A stretch of DNA of 64,000 bases from Allium sativum (taxonomy: Eukaryota > Streptophyta > Magnoliopsida > Asparagales > Amaryllidaceae). Numbering within the stretch: the first letter of the stretch is position 1; every line of letters starts with the position of its first letter. The stretch covers positions 772,514,552 through 772,578,551 of the forward strand of contig CM060918.1 of NCBI GenBank assembly GCA_030737875.1, read 5' to 3'. Made by a program: the position numbers and the translations under genes. The notes beneath the pieces were generated by a model. The model was not told the DNA's origin. It saw nothing but the letters and a program-made list of their open reading frames with translations, and did not search any database. Shown piece after piece: positions 11,250 through 23,692 of the stretch.

Positions 11250-12500
11250 CATTTTAGTCTAATAATATTTTGAAATTCTCTTAACTTTTAAATGATTTCA
11301 AAATTACTTCCTGTTTAAAAAAAATTATATATCTTTTGACCTTTAAATTATTCAAAATATTTGTTGAATTTTAATATAACTCTTGATATAAATATTTTAG
11401 ATTTTCTGGTTTATAGTTTAGTTTATATATATATATATATTTACTTGAGTTTTAATATTCTTATTTCCTTATATTCATATATAGTTTAATATCTTAAGTT
11501 TTAAGTTTCTCATATTTATATTTATAGTTTTATATTATATTTTAATATCACTTTTATAGATTTAAATATATGTCTTTAGTTTATGTTCTTACTTTATTAT
11601 ACTACTTTGATATATAAGAAAATAGTTTGTTTAAACTCCAGAGTTATCTTGATTTTTTTTAAACACCATTTACATTGTTTTCAAAAAAATTATATTACAA
11701 AAATATATAGGGCTTGTCGACATGTTCTACCCCTACGTCGACATTATAGCAGTTATTTTCAAAAAATTCGATACTCATTAGAAGCGTCTATTTGTTTAAA
11801 ACTTTTCTTAAAGATAATTGACTATTAATTCCCTATAGATATCCATCTACATTTGTATTTTTAACTAATTTTCATTATCTTCTTCTCTCTTTTCTCCTCT
11901 TCGCTTATACTCTTAATTTTCAAGTTTCCATAGTCAAACTCCACCAAAATTCAAAACAATCAAACCAGATCATCACTAGTTTAATTCTCTACCGCTCTTT
12001 CTCAAAAATCCAAATGTTATTCAGTTTATAGGAGTATTTGCAATAAAAGATCATAGGATCAAATTTCCATCGAGTCTTTCTTCCAAACTGATACAGAAAA
12101 GGTGAGGTTTAGCCCTTTCAAATCAACTGGATGTGATTGTAGCCGGTAAATGTATTCTTGTAGCCTGGTTAAATCAAGATTGCGCCCTGTGCTCAGAAGT
12201 AGTTTTGAGTTGACCTCGTAGACCTTGAAATCGAGTTTGTAAGATTTGAATTTTATTTGAAAAGAAATCTACACAACCCAGAGTTGTATGGGACTAGATA
12301 TAGGGTAACTCTGAACCAGTATAAAATCTCGGTGTGTTCTTTCCTTTACTGCTTTTACTTATTATTTGCATTTGTGTATGATTCTTTGTCTGATTCATTT
12401 CTGGGGTTTTCAGTTGATTCTGCTAAATTCAAAAAATTTGAGGAAGATCATTAATTACATTAAACACTATTCACTTCCCTCTAGTGTTAAGTTAGAATTA
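11250..12500 (+). repeat. Decayed Copia-type LTR related to element E
   Basis: The right part shares the block order of E's LTRs: TGTAGCC...AAATCAAG, an ACAACCCAGAGTTGTATGGGACT-like block, CCAGTATAAAATC, GTGTGTTCTT, then AACACTATTCAC and CCCTCTAGTGTTA. A pair of GTCGACAT/CGTCGACAT sites at 11716-11745 matches similar sites in E. No primer-binding site or second LTR was found, so it is a solo or truncated remnant. The left border is uncertain. Confidence 0.6.
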
Positions 12501-12510
12501 AGATGTGTAA

Positions 12511-13128
12511 TCCGCATTTTCCAACATCTTATACACACTGCATGATTCACATGATTCGGCCCATGATGTTTCAGGTCTTGCTTTTGATGTCGCGCATGCA
12601 ATGGTTCCTTTTGCTCTTTATGTCCGGCCCGTCGGTCTTGCAGAGGCTTTCATTGTGCCTCATCCGGGGTCTGCGCTTGTTTGTAGGCTTCATGATGCTC
12701 TTTCTCGCTAAACAGATACTTTTTGTGTTGTTGTCTCTCATTATGAGGATACAACAAAAGTCAAGCTTTAGTTTCTTTTTGGTTCCTGTACTTATGTTGT
12801 TGATCTCACACTTGCTACATTGAATTTGATTGTACCAAGGCCTGTCTACTTGGTTGATGTTGTTCCTCCATGCTTTTCCCACTTATGATTCTGTGTTGAA
12901 TGCTCCAAGAAGGAAATCCTTGTCAAATTTGGTTGGGCTATGGACCTAAAATATGATCTGATCACTAACAAGTATGACTTGGAGATTCGTTGCAAGAGTA
13001 ATCTAGGCAATCAGGATTTTATTTGCATCCTTGATTCCAAAGCTGGATCTTTAGAATTATTGGCTGCGTCGGTCTTTAGACGTAACCAGTCAGGTGGCTG
13101 CTCGATGGTTCGTCTATCACCTGATTAG
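12511..13128 (+). pseudogene. Unidentified decayed reading frame
   Basis: A single plus-strand frame reads for about 206 codons with three in-frame stops (one near 12708, one soon after near 12760, one near 12885). Between the stops it has protein-like composition, with segments such as GLAFDVAHAMVPFALYVRP, RPVYLVDVVPPCFSH and GCSMVRLSPD. I do not recognise the family. It could be an old exon or a transposon ORF. It directly follows the decayed Copia LTR but does not look like a Copia gag. Confidence 0.35.
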
Positions 13129-16100
13129 CTTTAGATTTGGTTGATCTAAGTTGGTTGCCTTAGTCTATGAAGGCATAGGGTGTAGGTTGAGGTACTCTGA
13201 TTGCTAACCTTGTTCGCGACCTATCCTCTTTTCCTTCCTGTGTTTTTATGTCTTGTTTATCTGTTACCTTTAGCCGGAATGCTCCTTTTGTGGTAATATA
13301 TTGCTTTCTGTTAAAAAATATTAAATGCACCATCTATGCATCGATTTAGGCTTGGTTACTATTATAAGCATCCCCATGGTTGCTTTCAAATACACTAAGC
13401 CCATGATATCACATTATGGATCAGTTAGTACTAAACAAAACATATTTTTTTAACCTAAAATGCATGAATGTATAGAAAACTCCTTACTCCAATTAATCTA
13501 CACTTAGGAGATTATTCTCTAGTCCATGCATACAACCTAGTATCCTCCTAACTACTGTTACAACGTTGATTATAATAATCAGCTGATATTAGTCTTCAAT
13601 TAAAAATAATAATTATAAACATCAATTTTAAAATAATAAAGTTAAATTAAAAAATTTGGCATAGATAAACTCGTTGAAGACTGAAACTGTACATAAAAGA
13701 TGAAAAACAATCAAAAGGATACAATACATGTGGAATACAAATGAGTTATCATTTTATATTTCATAATTGAATCATATTAGAAATTACCTGATAGCTGTAG
13801 CAAAAAATCATATACTAAATTAAGAATATTGCTCTTATATTTGATTAAATCTGACTTCATAATTTACATGGATTCGAAGCACCACATTTCATTTATTTTA
13901 CGTTAGAAATTTATGGCAACGAAGCCATTAATTTTTTACCATGGGGAAAGGAGAAGAGAAAGAAAATGAATTGTCAGAAGATTAAGTGAAATAAATGAAT
14001 GAAAGGATACTTTTAATAGAAGAAATCAAAATATTAATTTCCAACTTCTTTGTTAAATAACATTCCACCTTTAATTTTCCTTCACTCCCAATCAAATCAA
14101 ATCGAATCTAATCGTTCTCTCCATTAATATGCCTAGTCGACCACAAATGGAGGTTGTTTGACCCTCATTGTTTCTAAAATGAACTTTGTAATTAATTTAT
14201 TCAAATAGAATATGATATTAATTGATATTGTATTATCTAGGCTATGTATAATTATTATGTATGCACTTTATTAAATATCAATGACACTAAAAAAGCAGTA
14301 ATTACTATTTCATAAATATACATTAATTTATAATCGTTAGTAATTGAATTAAATTATTATTATTTTGAAAGTATTCATCATCATAGTTGTGCGACTTGAA
14401 TATCAAAATTAAGTAAGCGATTAATATTAAAAAATCAAATACCAACGCTCATATACTGATTGAACTTATAACTTGTACATCTTTTTTTAAAATTTAATTT
14501 CACTATCATAAGTAGTATTAATTAACAACTATTGCTTACACGAATTGTATTTGCCAATATCATACCATATTAGGACTTATGAAATTTTGTAATAGAAAAA
14601 GTTCGAACATCGTCTACATTAAGTTAACTTCAATTGGATGTGATACTTCCTGCATATAATCGAAAAATTGAATTCTCTGTTGAATAATGTTTCACTTATA
14701 ATGCTTTAACTTGGACTCGACAATAGTCAGACGCCACGCCACAATTTATCTATAATCAAAGTTGAGTGTCCATATTGAATTTCAATAATATTATTAAGTT
14801 AAGAGAGATGTGCAATATTATCACATGAGATTATCTGTTTGACCTTAGTTACATTTACCAACAGGAAAATATCATACAAGTCGTTCTATAGTTATTTAGT
14901 AATTATTAGTACATGATTACTTTGAACAACAACAACCATGAGTAATACGTCGTTCAATATTTGAAAAGCATTACTTACTTAGTAAAGAATAGATCATACC
15001 TCGGTAATTGAACATCGATTATGCCGAAGTATTTACATTTCTATTCAATTCGGTGCGGAATCAGACGAAACTTAGGCTAATACTAATGACCTAATATGTA
15101 CATTACGGACAATACTATGCACTCGAATACTTCATATTCATGATGTACATTGTGATTCTCCATGACGACTAATAGTGAAACTTAACAAAATTCGAGCTAC
15201 ATTCTCATACGTTGACGCTGAGCAAGACAGAGTTCTCATTTTTTTTTCATTTAAATTGTAATAACTTCTTCATAATACATCCATGTAAAAAGTTGATCAA
15301 ATAACTTGCATTCATTATATGAACTATAAAGAACACTCAAACACATCTTAGTTTGATGTGCGTTTAACTTCATATGTTATGAATATTAATTTTTACAATT
15401 ATGTACTATGTAATTAATGTGTAGACTGTTGTATGGGTTGTTATAAATCAATTTTTGAAGAAAGTCATGAAATAAATAATTATTTCATTCTTAATATAAA
15501 TCTACATAGCTTTATTTCCATTCAAATTAATCAACTTGAAAATGTTAAATAGAAAGAAACCAGAAAAATCTAAATCCAGTTTACTTAATAAAATGGTTAT
15601 TTTTACTGAATATAACAATCTGATTTTGAGTGCGACATCCAATTTGGCCATCAAACATAAATACCCTCTAAAATCGGTCTGTATGCCTATAATTCATGCA
15701 TCATGCGACTCATTCCAAAGGTTGTCATAGTCTTTTCCTGAATACAATTTTTAAAAACTCAATAGGAACACATTTTGAATAGTTTTTGTTAACCATAATT
15801 CAATTTGATACTTTCAATAGTCATTCATAGTAAGAGAAAATATGGAGATATGCAATAACAATTCATATTAGGTTGTATTTGTGATGAATAGAAGCAAAAA
15901 ATGTAAATGGGGAATTCAAGCGGGAGAAGTTGAGTGAACAAGGAATGAGTTTGTTTCTACGAAGATAGTATTTAAACAGAGCATTTAAGTAGTGATATTT
16001 TATTTAATTGATTTATAATTAATTAATTAATTAATTGTTTTTAATAAACAATATACATCAATAATTTGTAAAATAAATAAATAAATTGAAAAATTATGAA

Positions 16101-16849
16101 TTGCTTAAATTCTGATTAAACCATAACGATCTCAACGTCATAGAACATTTTGATCGACCGGAATGCAAAAAGGCAAATCTCAAAAGGATTTTATTTACAA
16201 AAGTTATTAACTTTAGAAATTCATAAAATTTTAAGTTTATTAATTAACTTTAGCAATACAGCTAAGAGGTTCCGAAGTCCACCAATTCTCATGTTTAGCG
16301 GAACGACTTTTGTTTATCAGGGCATTCGAGCATCAAAAACAAAATTATGGAGAAATTTGGCTTTGAACGACCCCTTAATCTCTAATCCATGCACCTTTAT
16401 TTTTCTAAAGTTGTACTTCCTTGTTCGAAAATGGTGCACTAGGTAACCTAACACTTGTGCCCGACCCCTCATCATTATATCACACCACGTGAAGCTCAAA
16501 CACAAACTTCACACCAAAATGCAAAGTTTTCTCTCTGAAAATCAAGTCGTATTCGTAATCAAAAATTTTCATGCTTCCATTTTCGATGGGTAACGCGCCT
16601 AAAATGAGAACATGGTAAATTTGTAATTTTATCGTATGGGGGAAGGGACACAAAATGAGCCACTGTTGTCTAACACGTCATGTCGTTTCTGCAAATGGTT
16701 GACTCATTTCACTCCACTTCAAACCCATCCCCCACAATATATTTCTCCCCTTCCTCTACCACAACTAGCAACATACAAAAAACATTCCCTTATCTGTTTT
16801 TTTCTAGTCTCTTCACCCTTCTACTTAGGTGGCCGTTAATGCGGAAAAT
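13129..16849. other. AT-rich stretch without a supported gene
   Basis: Only short ORFs without recognisable motifs occur, and no LTR edges or RNA genes were seen. 16640-16830 has a pyrimidine-rich stretch after CAATATATTTC that resembles a plant promoter and 5' leader, but no ORF follows it. This may be the old unique sequence into which element F inserted. Confidence 0.5.
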
Positions 16850-17200
16850 TAGCGTCAAACCCAATGATTCTCGAGGTAATGAGAACAAAGTTTTGCGTAT
16901 AGAAAATAAAGTGCAGAAAGCAGAAACATAAGATTTATTGTGCTTCGATCCTATTGAACCTACATCCACTTTGAAGCTTTGATTTTATTTACTATTGAAG
17001 GTTTACAATGATAGGCATCATCATTTTGATTATTTATAATAATTGTCTAAGTTTTCAGGGGTCATTATTTGCAAGTTCAAAGCCTTGAGAAAAAGTTGCT
17101 TCTTCTTCCCCAAAGCTCAAGAGGCCATTAATCGTGTCCAAGGTCCTTTCAAGATGTCAAATCAAGAAAATGCCAACCTCCTTCAAGTATGAGGTAGGGG

Positions 17201-17208
17201 TATTTATA
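17201..17208 (-). promoter_or_regulatory. TATA box of F LTR region
   Basis: The minus strand reads TATAAATA. To its left lies a stretch typical of R/U5 regions of plant LTRs, with GAAAATAAAG and a TTTATTGTGCTTCGATCC-like block near 16.9 kb. Confidence 0.4.
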
Positions 17209-17258
17209 AGTAGTGAATTAGGTGGGAGTAGTTGAGAACTGGGGAACACAGGCTAAAT

Positions 17259-17545
17259 TTCGCATCCCGAGGTAGCAACATATGATAATTTCGCATCTCG
17301 GGAGGGGGGAATACGAATTTCGCATCCTCGAAGGGACACGAATTTCGCATCCCGAAGGGTATGAAATTCGTATCCCATCGAGATATGAAAAAACGTGCCC
17401 TATGGAGATATGACATTTCATTTTCATAGGGATACGAAAAATTCGGTCCCGTGGGGATATGATATTTCGTATTCCGTGGGGATACGATAGTTCGTATCCC
17501 ATGAGGATATAAGTTTTGTATCCTGAGGGGATACAAAACGCATGG
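17259..17545. repeat. Palindromic GGGATACGA...TCGTATCCC array, part 1
   Basis: Eight to ten degenerate units of about 25-35 bp, each an imperfect inverted repeat with arms like GGGATACGA and TCGTATCCC. It continues beyond the inserted C solo LTR at 22290 and 22830. Confidence 0.8.
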
Positions 17546-17755
17546 AATTCGGTTGGATCGGGGGATGCGAATTGTCGTATGAGTGAGATTTTTGAAGGGT
17601 TGTGAGGTCCTCGCTCGCACGGCTCCTTCTGGGCCTTGATCCTGAGTGTTTTGGTAACATTTCGGGATTCTATACCATGCGATGTGTCGAGTTAAGTGGG
17701 CTTGATGGGAACCATACCAAAAGGTTAGTTAACACTAACCCCCCCAAAGTATGTA

Positions 17756-17760
17756 TTGTC
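17756..17760. repeat. Left target-site duplication of C (TTGTC)
   Basis: TTGTC directly precedes the C LTR and is repeated at 21738-21742 directly after it. Confidence 0.85.
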
Positions 17761-19469
17761 TGTAACAACCCGAATTCCGATAGATCGATTTTTTTTTCAA
17801 AATTCTGGTATATCGAAACTCGTGTTGGTTTGCTCTGGTATCCTGCAAAAAAGATAGAGACATAAAATATGTTAGAGCTCACAAAATACCTCATAGCGGA
17901 ATGGATAAAATATAATATAATCAAACTATAGCCTTACCGTATTAATAATACTGCCTAACCAATATCCAAAGCTATCATCTCTGCCACAAATCTAACCTGC
18001 GAGTATGTCATGAGGAGGGGGTCAGAACACAAGTTCTGGTGACTGGATTTAAATTATACACTTTGGATAATCCTACATACACCATTCAATCATATTTTCT
18101 TATTTATTAGGTTAGTTAGGTTAACAACACTCAAGGCTTGCACACACGTCGTACCCATTTACTTCCCAGTGGATTAACCTAATACATTGTATATGTAGCT
18201 ACCTCTCAATATTGAGGTACACCCCATGGTACCCCACTCGCACGGTCTCCACCATAATGCCACAGAAATGAATGAAGTCCCTTATCCTACGTCGGAGTGA
18301 CGTACGGATATCTACATAACAATGTTACGTTCTGCATATATCTATCATTACTATGCTACATAAGCGTACGGACCGCCATCGTCGATCGAATAAGATTTCA
18401 TACCCGAGTAATGCCCTCAAGTCTATGATACACCACCCAGAGCCGACATGCATGTATCTTGACTATCCAACGTACATATCGTCAATCGTATTTGATGCCT
18501 TAACCGCACATAATGTGCACTGAATTCCATGGCAGGGCTATACAAGAAACACAGAACTCCGTCGGGAGCTTTTCCATATCTGTACAGGCCCGCCTTTAAG
18601 AGCCTCAAAATGCAGATATTCCTAGGGTCTGTTTTCATGGTGGCTATGGTCCCACCTCGGTTCCTCCCTCAACTAGTAAAGACTACAAGAGCTAAGCGAC
18701 ATGGCCCTAACATACAATCTAAACATCCAGTTGGCGTCTCCCCTCAACCACCATACCTCTATAGTGAAAGGTGAATGGTGTATTGGGTTTAACTCTAGTC
18801 TTTTTGCATCCCACTGGCTGTCGATGACGGGTACCCGATGATCTACTATCCTTATTAGTCCTGACCTCTGCCTCCCCGTTGAGGTGATCGCCGAATCACC
18901 CTAGTGTCACCTCGTCACAACATTCTGACTACAAATCTACTTTTGCAGTTAAGGCCCACCCACCTAGTGGTTACACGCAGACCCAACCTCTACGAGCATA
19001 GCCAAAACATCTGCCACCGCACAGAGGACTACCAGGAGCACATTACGTATCTCAGCAAGCTGCATGCTTCCCCTTCCAGTCCATCGGAGCCGACAGAATA
19101 ATCAGATGAATGTGCGCTCACCTCGTGCCTAATGACACCACGATGATCTACCTCGTTGGGTTATTCACCCTTAAACGTACGGACTGGTCCAAGCGCCTCA
19201 TTTTAATGTGTTATTAGACCCTATGTCTAAACATTTTTTTACGCGCTTGCTTTACCTCACAAGGTTTCCATTTAACCTGGTTATCCCCATTCGCATTGAC
19301 TTCTTATTCAAGTTACCAAGTTTCTCTTGGTTATTAATTTCAGTCATATAACTTAACCCATTTAAGTTTGTTAATAAGCCCACAACATGTTATTCTCTAG
19401 AATGTGATCCAAGTTCTGTAATCCACAATCACTTTATATTCTTGTTTGATGTCATCGTTACAGTAACAT

Positions 19470-20130
19470 GTTCTACTTAATATGTAATTAAGTATATCTC
19501 AATTCACATGTTTTCTTTTTAATATGTTAGTCATTATTTATGATTAAATATACCTTATTTCATTTCATTATTTTTCCTCATTCTTTCTCATTTAATCATA
19601 ATTCCATTTTACACCGTAACTACAACTTATTGTTGATTACTTATTAACTTAGTTCTCTTAACTAAGGTCCACTAATAAGTTTTTCTTCCCATAAATATAA
19701 CTTATGTTGTCCTCATTAGTAGATTTCAGATTCTTGTTCTTGTAAATAACTTAATTTACAATTAAGTACAACTTATCCCCTTACATAAGTTACTCTATTC
19801 CCTTTAACGTTTATTATAACCTAAGTTATAATTTCCACTTGTCCCTAGGACAAGCTTAAACATGTTGTTATTATCAGTAGATTTCATACTTCCAAGTTTA
19901 CAGATTACTTAATATATAATTAAGTACAACTTCTTACATTTCATAAACTTTCCCCTTTTTCTTTACTTATTACAAACAACTAGTTTCAGTTTTCCCCATT
20001 TACTGATTACTTAATTTGAAATTAAGTGCCACTTATATCATTTCACCAGTTATCTCATGTGCTTACTAGTTTATTATAACCTAAGTTATAATCTTCACTT
20101 GTCCTTAGGACAAGTCTACCTATTATACAA
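19470..20130. repeat. Repeated ACTTAAT...ATTAAGT palindromes (C LTR)
   Basis: At least four copies of the short palindrome occur (near 19478, 19750, 19910 and 20008). A direct repeat of an AACCTAAGTTATAAT...TTAGGACAAG block is present at about 19818-19855 and 20071-20113. Confidence 0.7.
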
Positions 20131-20293
20131 CATTCTTATTAATGTAATTTATTTATAATAGGTTATTATCATTCCCCGTTCATTCCATTCCTTCTTACTG
20201 TTGTAACTTTCTTTCAATTCCATTTATTTCCATTAATTACAATTAATGTTGTTTATCAGTCCTGCTATTTACATATATATATATATATATGCA

Positions 20294-20391
20294 CTAGACC
20301 TCTCACATTAAGCCTACACTTGTGGATGCTGGATTTGCCGGGTGGTTCCGGGCAGACTTCTTCCACAAGTTGACTTAACCTCGTGTCTTAG
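20294..20391 (-). other. Twin-hairpin copy A in C LTR
   Basis: The minus strand shows a middle stem ACTTGTGGA with TCCACAAGT, 9 bp perfect. The apical part reads GCCCGG-AACCA-CCCGGC. The CGAGGTTAAG and AATGTGAGAGG flanking blocks match family A. Confidence 0.7.
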
Positions 20392-20418
20392 CACCATTAC
20401 ATGTTTTATTTATGCACT

Positions 20419-20515
20419 TAGACCCCTCACATTAGATTTACCACTTGTGAATGTTGGATGTGCCTGGTGGTTCCAGGCAGACTTCTACCACAAATGAAAT
20501 CTAACCTCGTGTCTA
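20419..20515 (-). other. Twin-hairpin copy B in C LTR
   Basis: The apical stem is GCCTGG-AACCA-CCAGGC, fully paired where the neighbouring copy has a C-C mismatch. The middle stem of 9 pairs has two G-U pairs. The outer stem is TAGAC with GTCTA. Confidence 0.7.
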
Positions 20516-21352
20516 TGAGAAGTTACAATTTCCTATTTACTATAAATTTTAGGCATACTATCCTTTTCACGTGTTATTGTAATCTAATTTACATGTCATC
20601 AAATTATGCCTATATTATGTTGCATGTCCTTTTTAACACGTATTTAATTCTATCCTGACATGTAATCATTTAATCGTGTAATTGTTCAAATCTAACAAGT
20701 TAACATGTCATTTTCTCAATTCTACATCTAATAATTCAAATACATAATATGCCACAAGTGAATCATGTAATTATAACAGTAGAAGTCGCTACTCATATTT
20801 TAACAAGTTTGTTTTTCAACATGTAAACATTCAACACTTTAACCAATTCAACATATGAATTTTCCAACATATTCATGTTAATATATCAACTTGTTATAAC
20901 AGCATCTTAACACTTTTAATTATTCAGGCAAATTCACATTTCATGATAATAGGGAATGCTAAACGATAATATATCATTATCTAAAATGATATAACTTAAA
21001 TCCACTCACCTCATATGCTTTCCAAATCCTAGATCTGGTCCAGATCTAGCATTCCATGGTTTTTCCCTTAATTCGATTCAGAACCTAACAACCATGGATC
21101 TACAATTTTTACTAAAAGAAAAAGGAAAGAAAGAGAAGAGAATTGAAATAGACCAGATCTAGAAAATTACCTCACTTCGATAAGAGATCTGAACACCTTC
21201 TAATTGATTTTCATCATTTTCCTCTAGATCTAGATTAAGAATTTTCCTAAACTAATAATCTAAATTTTCTGAAGAGATTTGAGGAGGAAGAGGAATGGTT
21301 AGGCTTCTGTGTTGTCTCGAAAATATGAGACTTAGGTTAGGCTCTACAAGCT

Positions 21353-21360
21353 TATTTATA
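21353..21360 (-). promoter_or_regulatory. TATA box of C LTR
   Basis: TATAAATA on the minus strand, about 75-100 bp downstream (element sense) of two GTCGAC sites at about 21436 and 21457. Confidence 0.6.
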
Positions 21361-21430
21361 GGTGTTCAACAACGTATTTGGTTAAGAAACGAGCCCGCGT
21401 TCAAAAACCGGAACTGTGCCCTAATCTAAA

Positions 21431-21462
21431 TAGGTGTCGACCCAGCGGGTCTCGGGTCGACC
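21431..21462 (-). promoter_or_regulatory. GTCGAC pair upstream of C TATA box
   Basis: Two GTCGACCC sites 21 bp apart, at the position of the GTCGAC cluster in families A and B. Confidence 0.45.
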
Positions 21463-21737
21463 CCCAAAGTGGGGAGGTTCGTCTCCTAGGTCTTCGGATC
21501 GCTGTTTTGAATTTTTCGTTAATATTTTTATTTGTTTGTATATATATAATTCTCTTGCTCGTATACAAACTTCTAGGCGTTATAACTTCTTCATACGATG
21601 TCCGTTTTACACAAACCAGGTGTCATATCTTGACCAGAATTCTGAGACAAACGCAATGGCGTAGTCCGTTTTACTTAATTCTCATTATCTAATAAAGTTA
21701 CTCATATTTTGTTATCATAAAAATACGGGGTGTTACA

Positions 21738-21742
21738 TTGTC
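21738..21742. repeat. Right target-site duplication of C (TTGTC)
   Basis: Perfect copy of 17756-17760. Confidence 0.85.
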
Positions 21743-22289
21743 TTGACATGATGTGCTTTGATTTGAGTCAAGCATCTCTTGAAGTTGAAAAGATCTCCAA
21801 GCTATGTCGAGTGCTTGGTCGCGACCATTTCGTTGAGCATAACAAGAATTCTGATTTCTCAGTCTGAGAATCGTCTCTTGTAGCTTTAGTAAACATCTAA
21901 TTCCTGCTCAAGAGACTAAACCAAATTTGCCAACTCCCACATATGCTAGAATGTAAACGGATCGTTGTCGACATAGTATCACACATGCACTTACACTATT
22001 TCATGTTATCTCGCGCGATGAGTTTGTAATAGAACATAAACAGTAAGTATGTCTTCTCTTTACGATGGCGCAAGTTGGTTTTTGAAAATGACATCGAATC
22101 GTGAATCTGATTTCTTGGCATATGCTCTTGAGTCGTCAAAACTCGTGAGCGTATGGTTGGTTAGAAAATCAAATTGGGGTCGATGGTCGAAGTTCCGAAA
22201 GCGCATTTATGCGATCATAGTCGGAGCTGCGAGTCTAGAATTATCCAAAGTTACGAAATTCCTTTCTCTTTTCCTTTTTTAGAAAGATA

Positions 22290-23045
22290 CGAAATCTTGA
22301 ATCCCCAAGGTACAAATTTTTCATGCCCCGTGGGAATATGATTTTTTGTATCCTTGGGGGATACAAGTTTTCGCATCCCGTGGGGATACGATATTTCTTA
22401 TCCCGCTACCCTTCCCCTTCACATAACAAATTCATCTTCTACAACCCTTCTCCTGGCATATTTTTTGCACTCTGAAGACTAAAGAATTTCCTTTGAAAGA
22501 ACACTGCCTCCCAACCAGATCTCGAACACTATGTAGTTAGCAAATGGGTTCAAATATCGTCTAGGATTTGATTTTTATGCTTTGGTGTTGCCTGATTCAA
22601 ATTTGAGTCTTAATTACGTAATGTTTGAAGTAGGAGACCATGGCCTGGGGCTTGGCCAAGGCATCTCGGGGAGAAAGGACGCCATCTTCGTGGGAGATGA
22701 TGGGTCTACAAAGGTCGGACCTCTAAGATACAACAATTCATATTGGATCCCCGAGGTGGTTCAGTGAGGGAGAAGGAGGAGATAGAAGAGGAGGCAAAGG
22801 GAAAAGTGGAAGTAGGATGGTTGCGAATTGATGCTTCGCATCCCGGAGTTGTAGAGAGGATTCGAAGAATATATTTCGCTTCCCTAAGTAAGGGCATACG
22901 AAACTCGAATTTTGAATCCCTTATAGGGTATACGAAATGAAGGTTTTGTTTCCTAAAGTGGATGCAAAATCCTGATTTCGTATTCGCCTTGGGAGTCGAA
23001 GTTTACTAAGCCCTGGGATACGAATTTCGTATCCCGAGGCTTGGA
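22290..23045. repeat. Palindromic GGGATACGA...TCGTATCCC array, part 2
   Basis: Units occur at 22290-22415 and 22830-23045. The clearest is at about 23010-23030, with 9-bp perfect arms around ATT. This is the continuation of part 1 on the other side of the C insertion. Confidence 0.75.
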
Positions 23046-23692
23046 GAATTCAAAATGCAAGGTGATATGGAAATGAGTGTTGAGTTGGGATTTGAAATTT
23101 TCTGGAGGCTTGTGGGATTCAGGTTCGGCCAGTCTTGGGTTTCGTATTTTCATGAGTTTGGGAATGTGAAATTCACATATCCTATAATTAAGTGAAATCC
23201 CAAACCCCTAGGAGAGTTGGTACAAATTTGTTGTACCCGGTCACTCCATCCCGCTATGCCTAATGAAAATTTCAAATCTTGGGAGATTTGTCGTCGGACT
23301 TGATCATTTTCACGATGTTGTGTGATTGGATCGGACATGGATTTGAATGCATTGAGCAATGACACCTTTACACTCAAGGGAGAACTGATAATTCGGATTT
23401 GCACATAGGATTAGAGCATATACTTGAAACTATGGACATGTCGTTAAACTACCGATCTGTAGATCTGATTCCCAATCTCAAACATGACATAATCACAACT
23501 CGACGTGAACCCAACGTTATCGGTTAACTATAGTTCTAGGGACTAGTGATCGTTGTTGTGTCCCGGGTTCTTTTATTATAATCATATCAGCACATCACGA
23601 CACTGCACGTTCCATGCTAGTTTACACAAACACAAGGGATACAGGTTTTTCAGTGCGGTATCTAATGCGACAATTTTAAAGTATAGTTTGCA
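23046..23692. other. Region upstream of the antisense ORF, no gene seen
   Basis: AT-rich with only short ORFs. In an F element it would hold the LTR edge and, for the antisense ORF, a promoter or leader. I could not place the LTR border. Confidence 0.35.

Larger units (their letters stand above)
17997..21170 (-). other. Candidate LTR-internal intron (family C)
   Basis: On the minus strand the donor GAG|GTAATT begins at 21170. The acceptor CTCGCAG|GT ends at 17997 after a pyrimidine-rich stretch (GACCCCCTCCTC). It encloses both hairpins. Consensus evidence only. Confidence 0.35.
17761..21737 (-). mobile_element. Family C solo LTR (3977 bp)
   Basis: The plus-strand reading starts TGTAACAACCCG and ends CGGGGTGTTACA, flanked by the perfect 5-bp duplication TTGTC. 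There is no internal region or PBS, so this is a solo LTR left by LTR-LTR recombination. Orientation is minus, judged from the TATA box, GTCGAC cluster and twin hairpins, which match families A and B in order. It sits inside F's palindrome-rich LTR region. Confidence 0.9.

Noticed and set aside
16640..16830. Promoter and 5' leader of a host gene
   Set aside because: Pyrimidine-rich sequence after a TATA-like word is suggestive, but no coding sequence or splice structure follows before F's LTR region.
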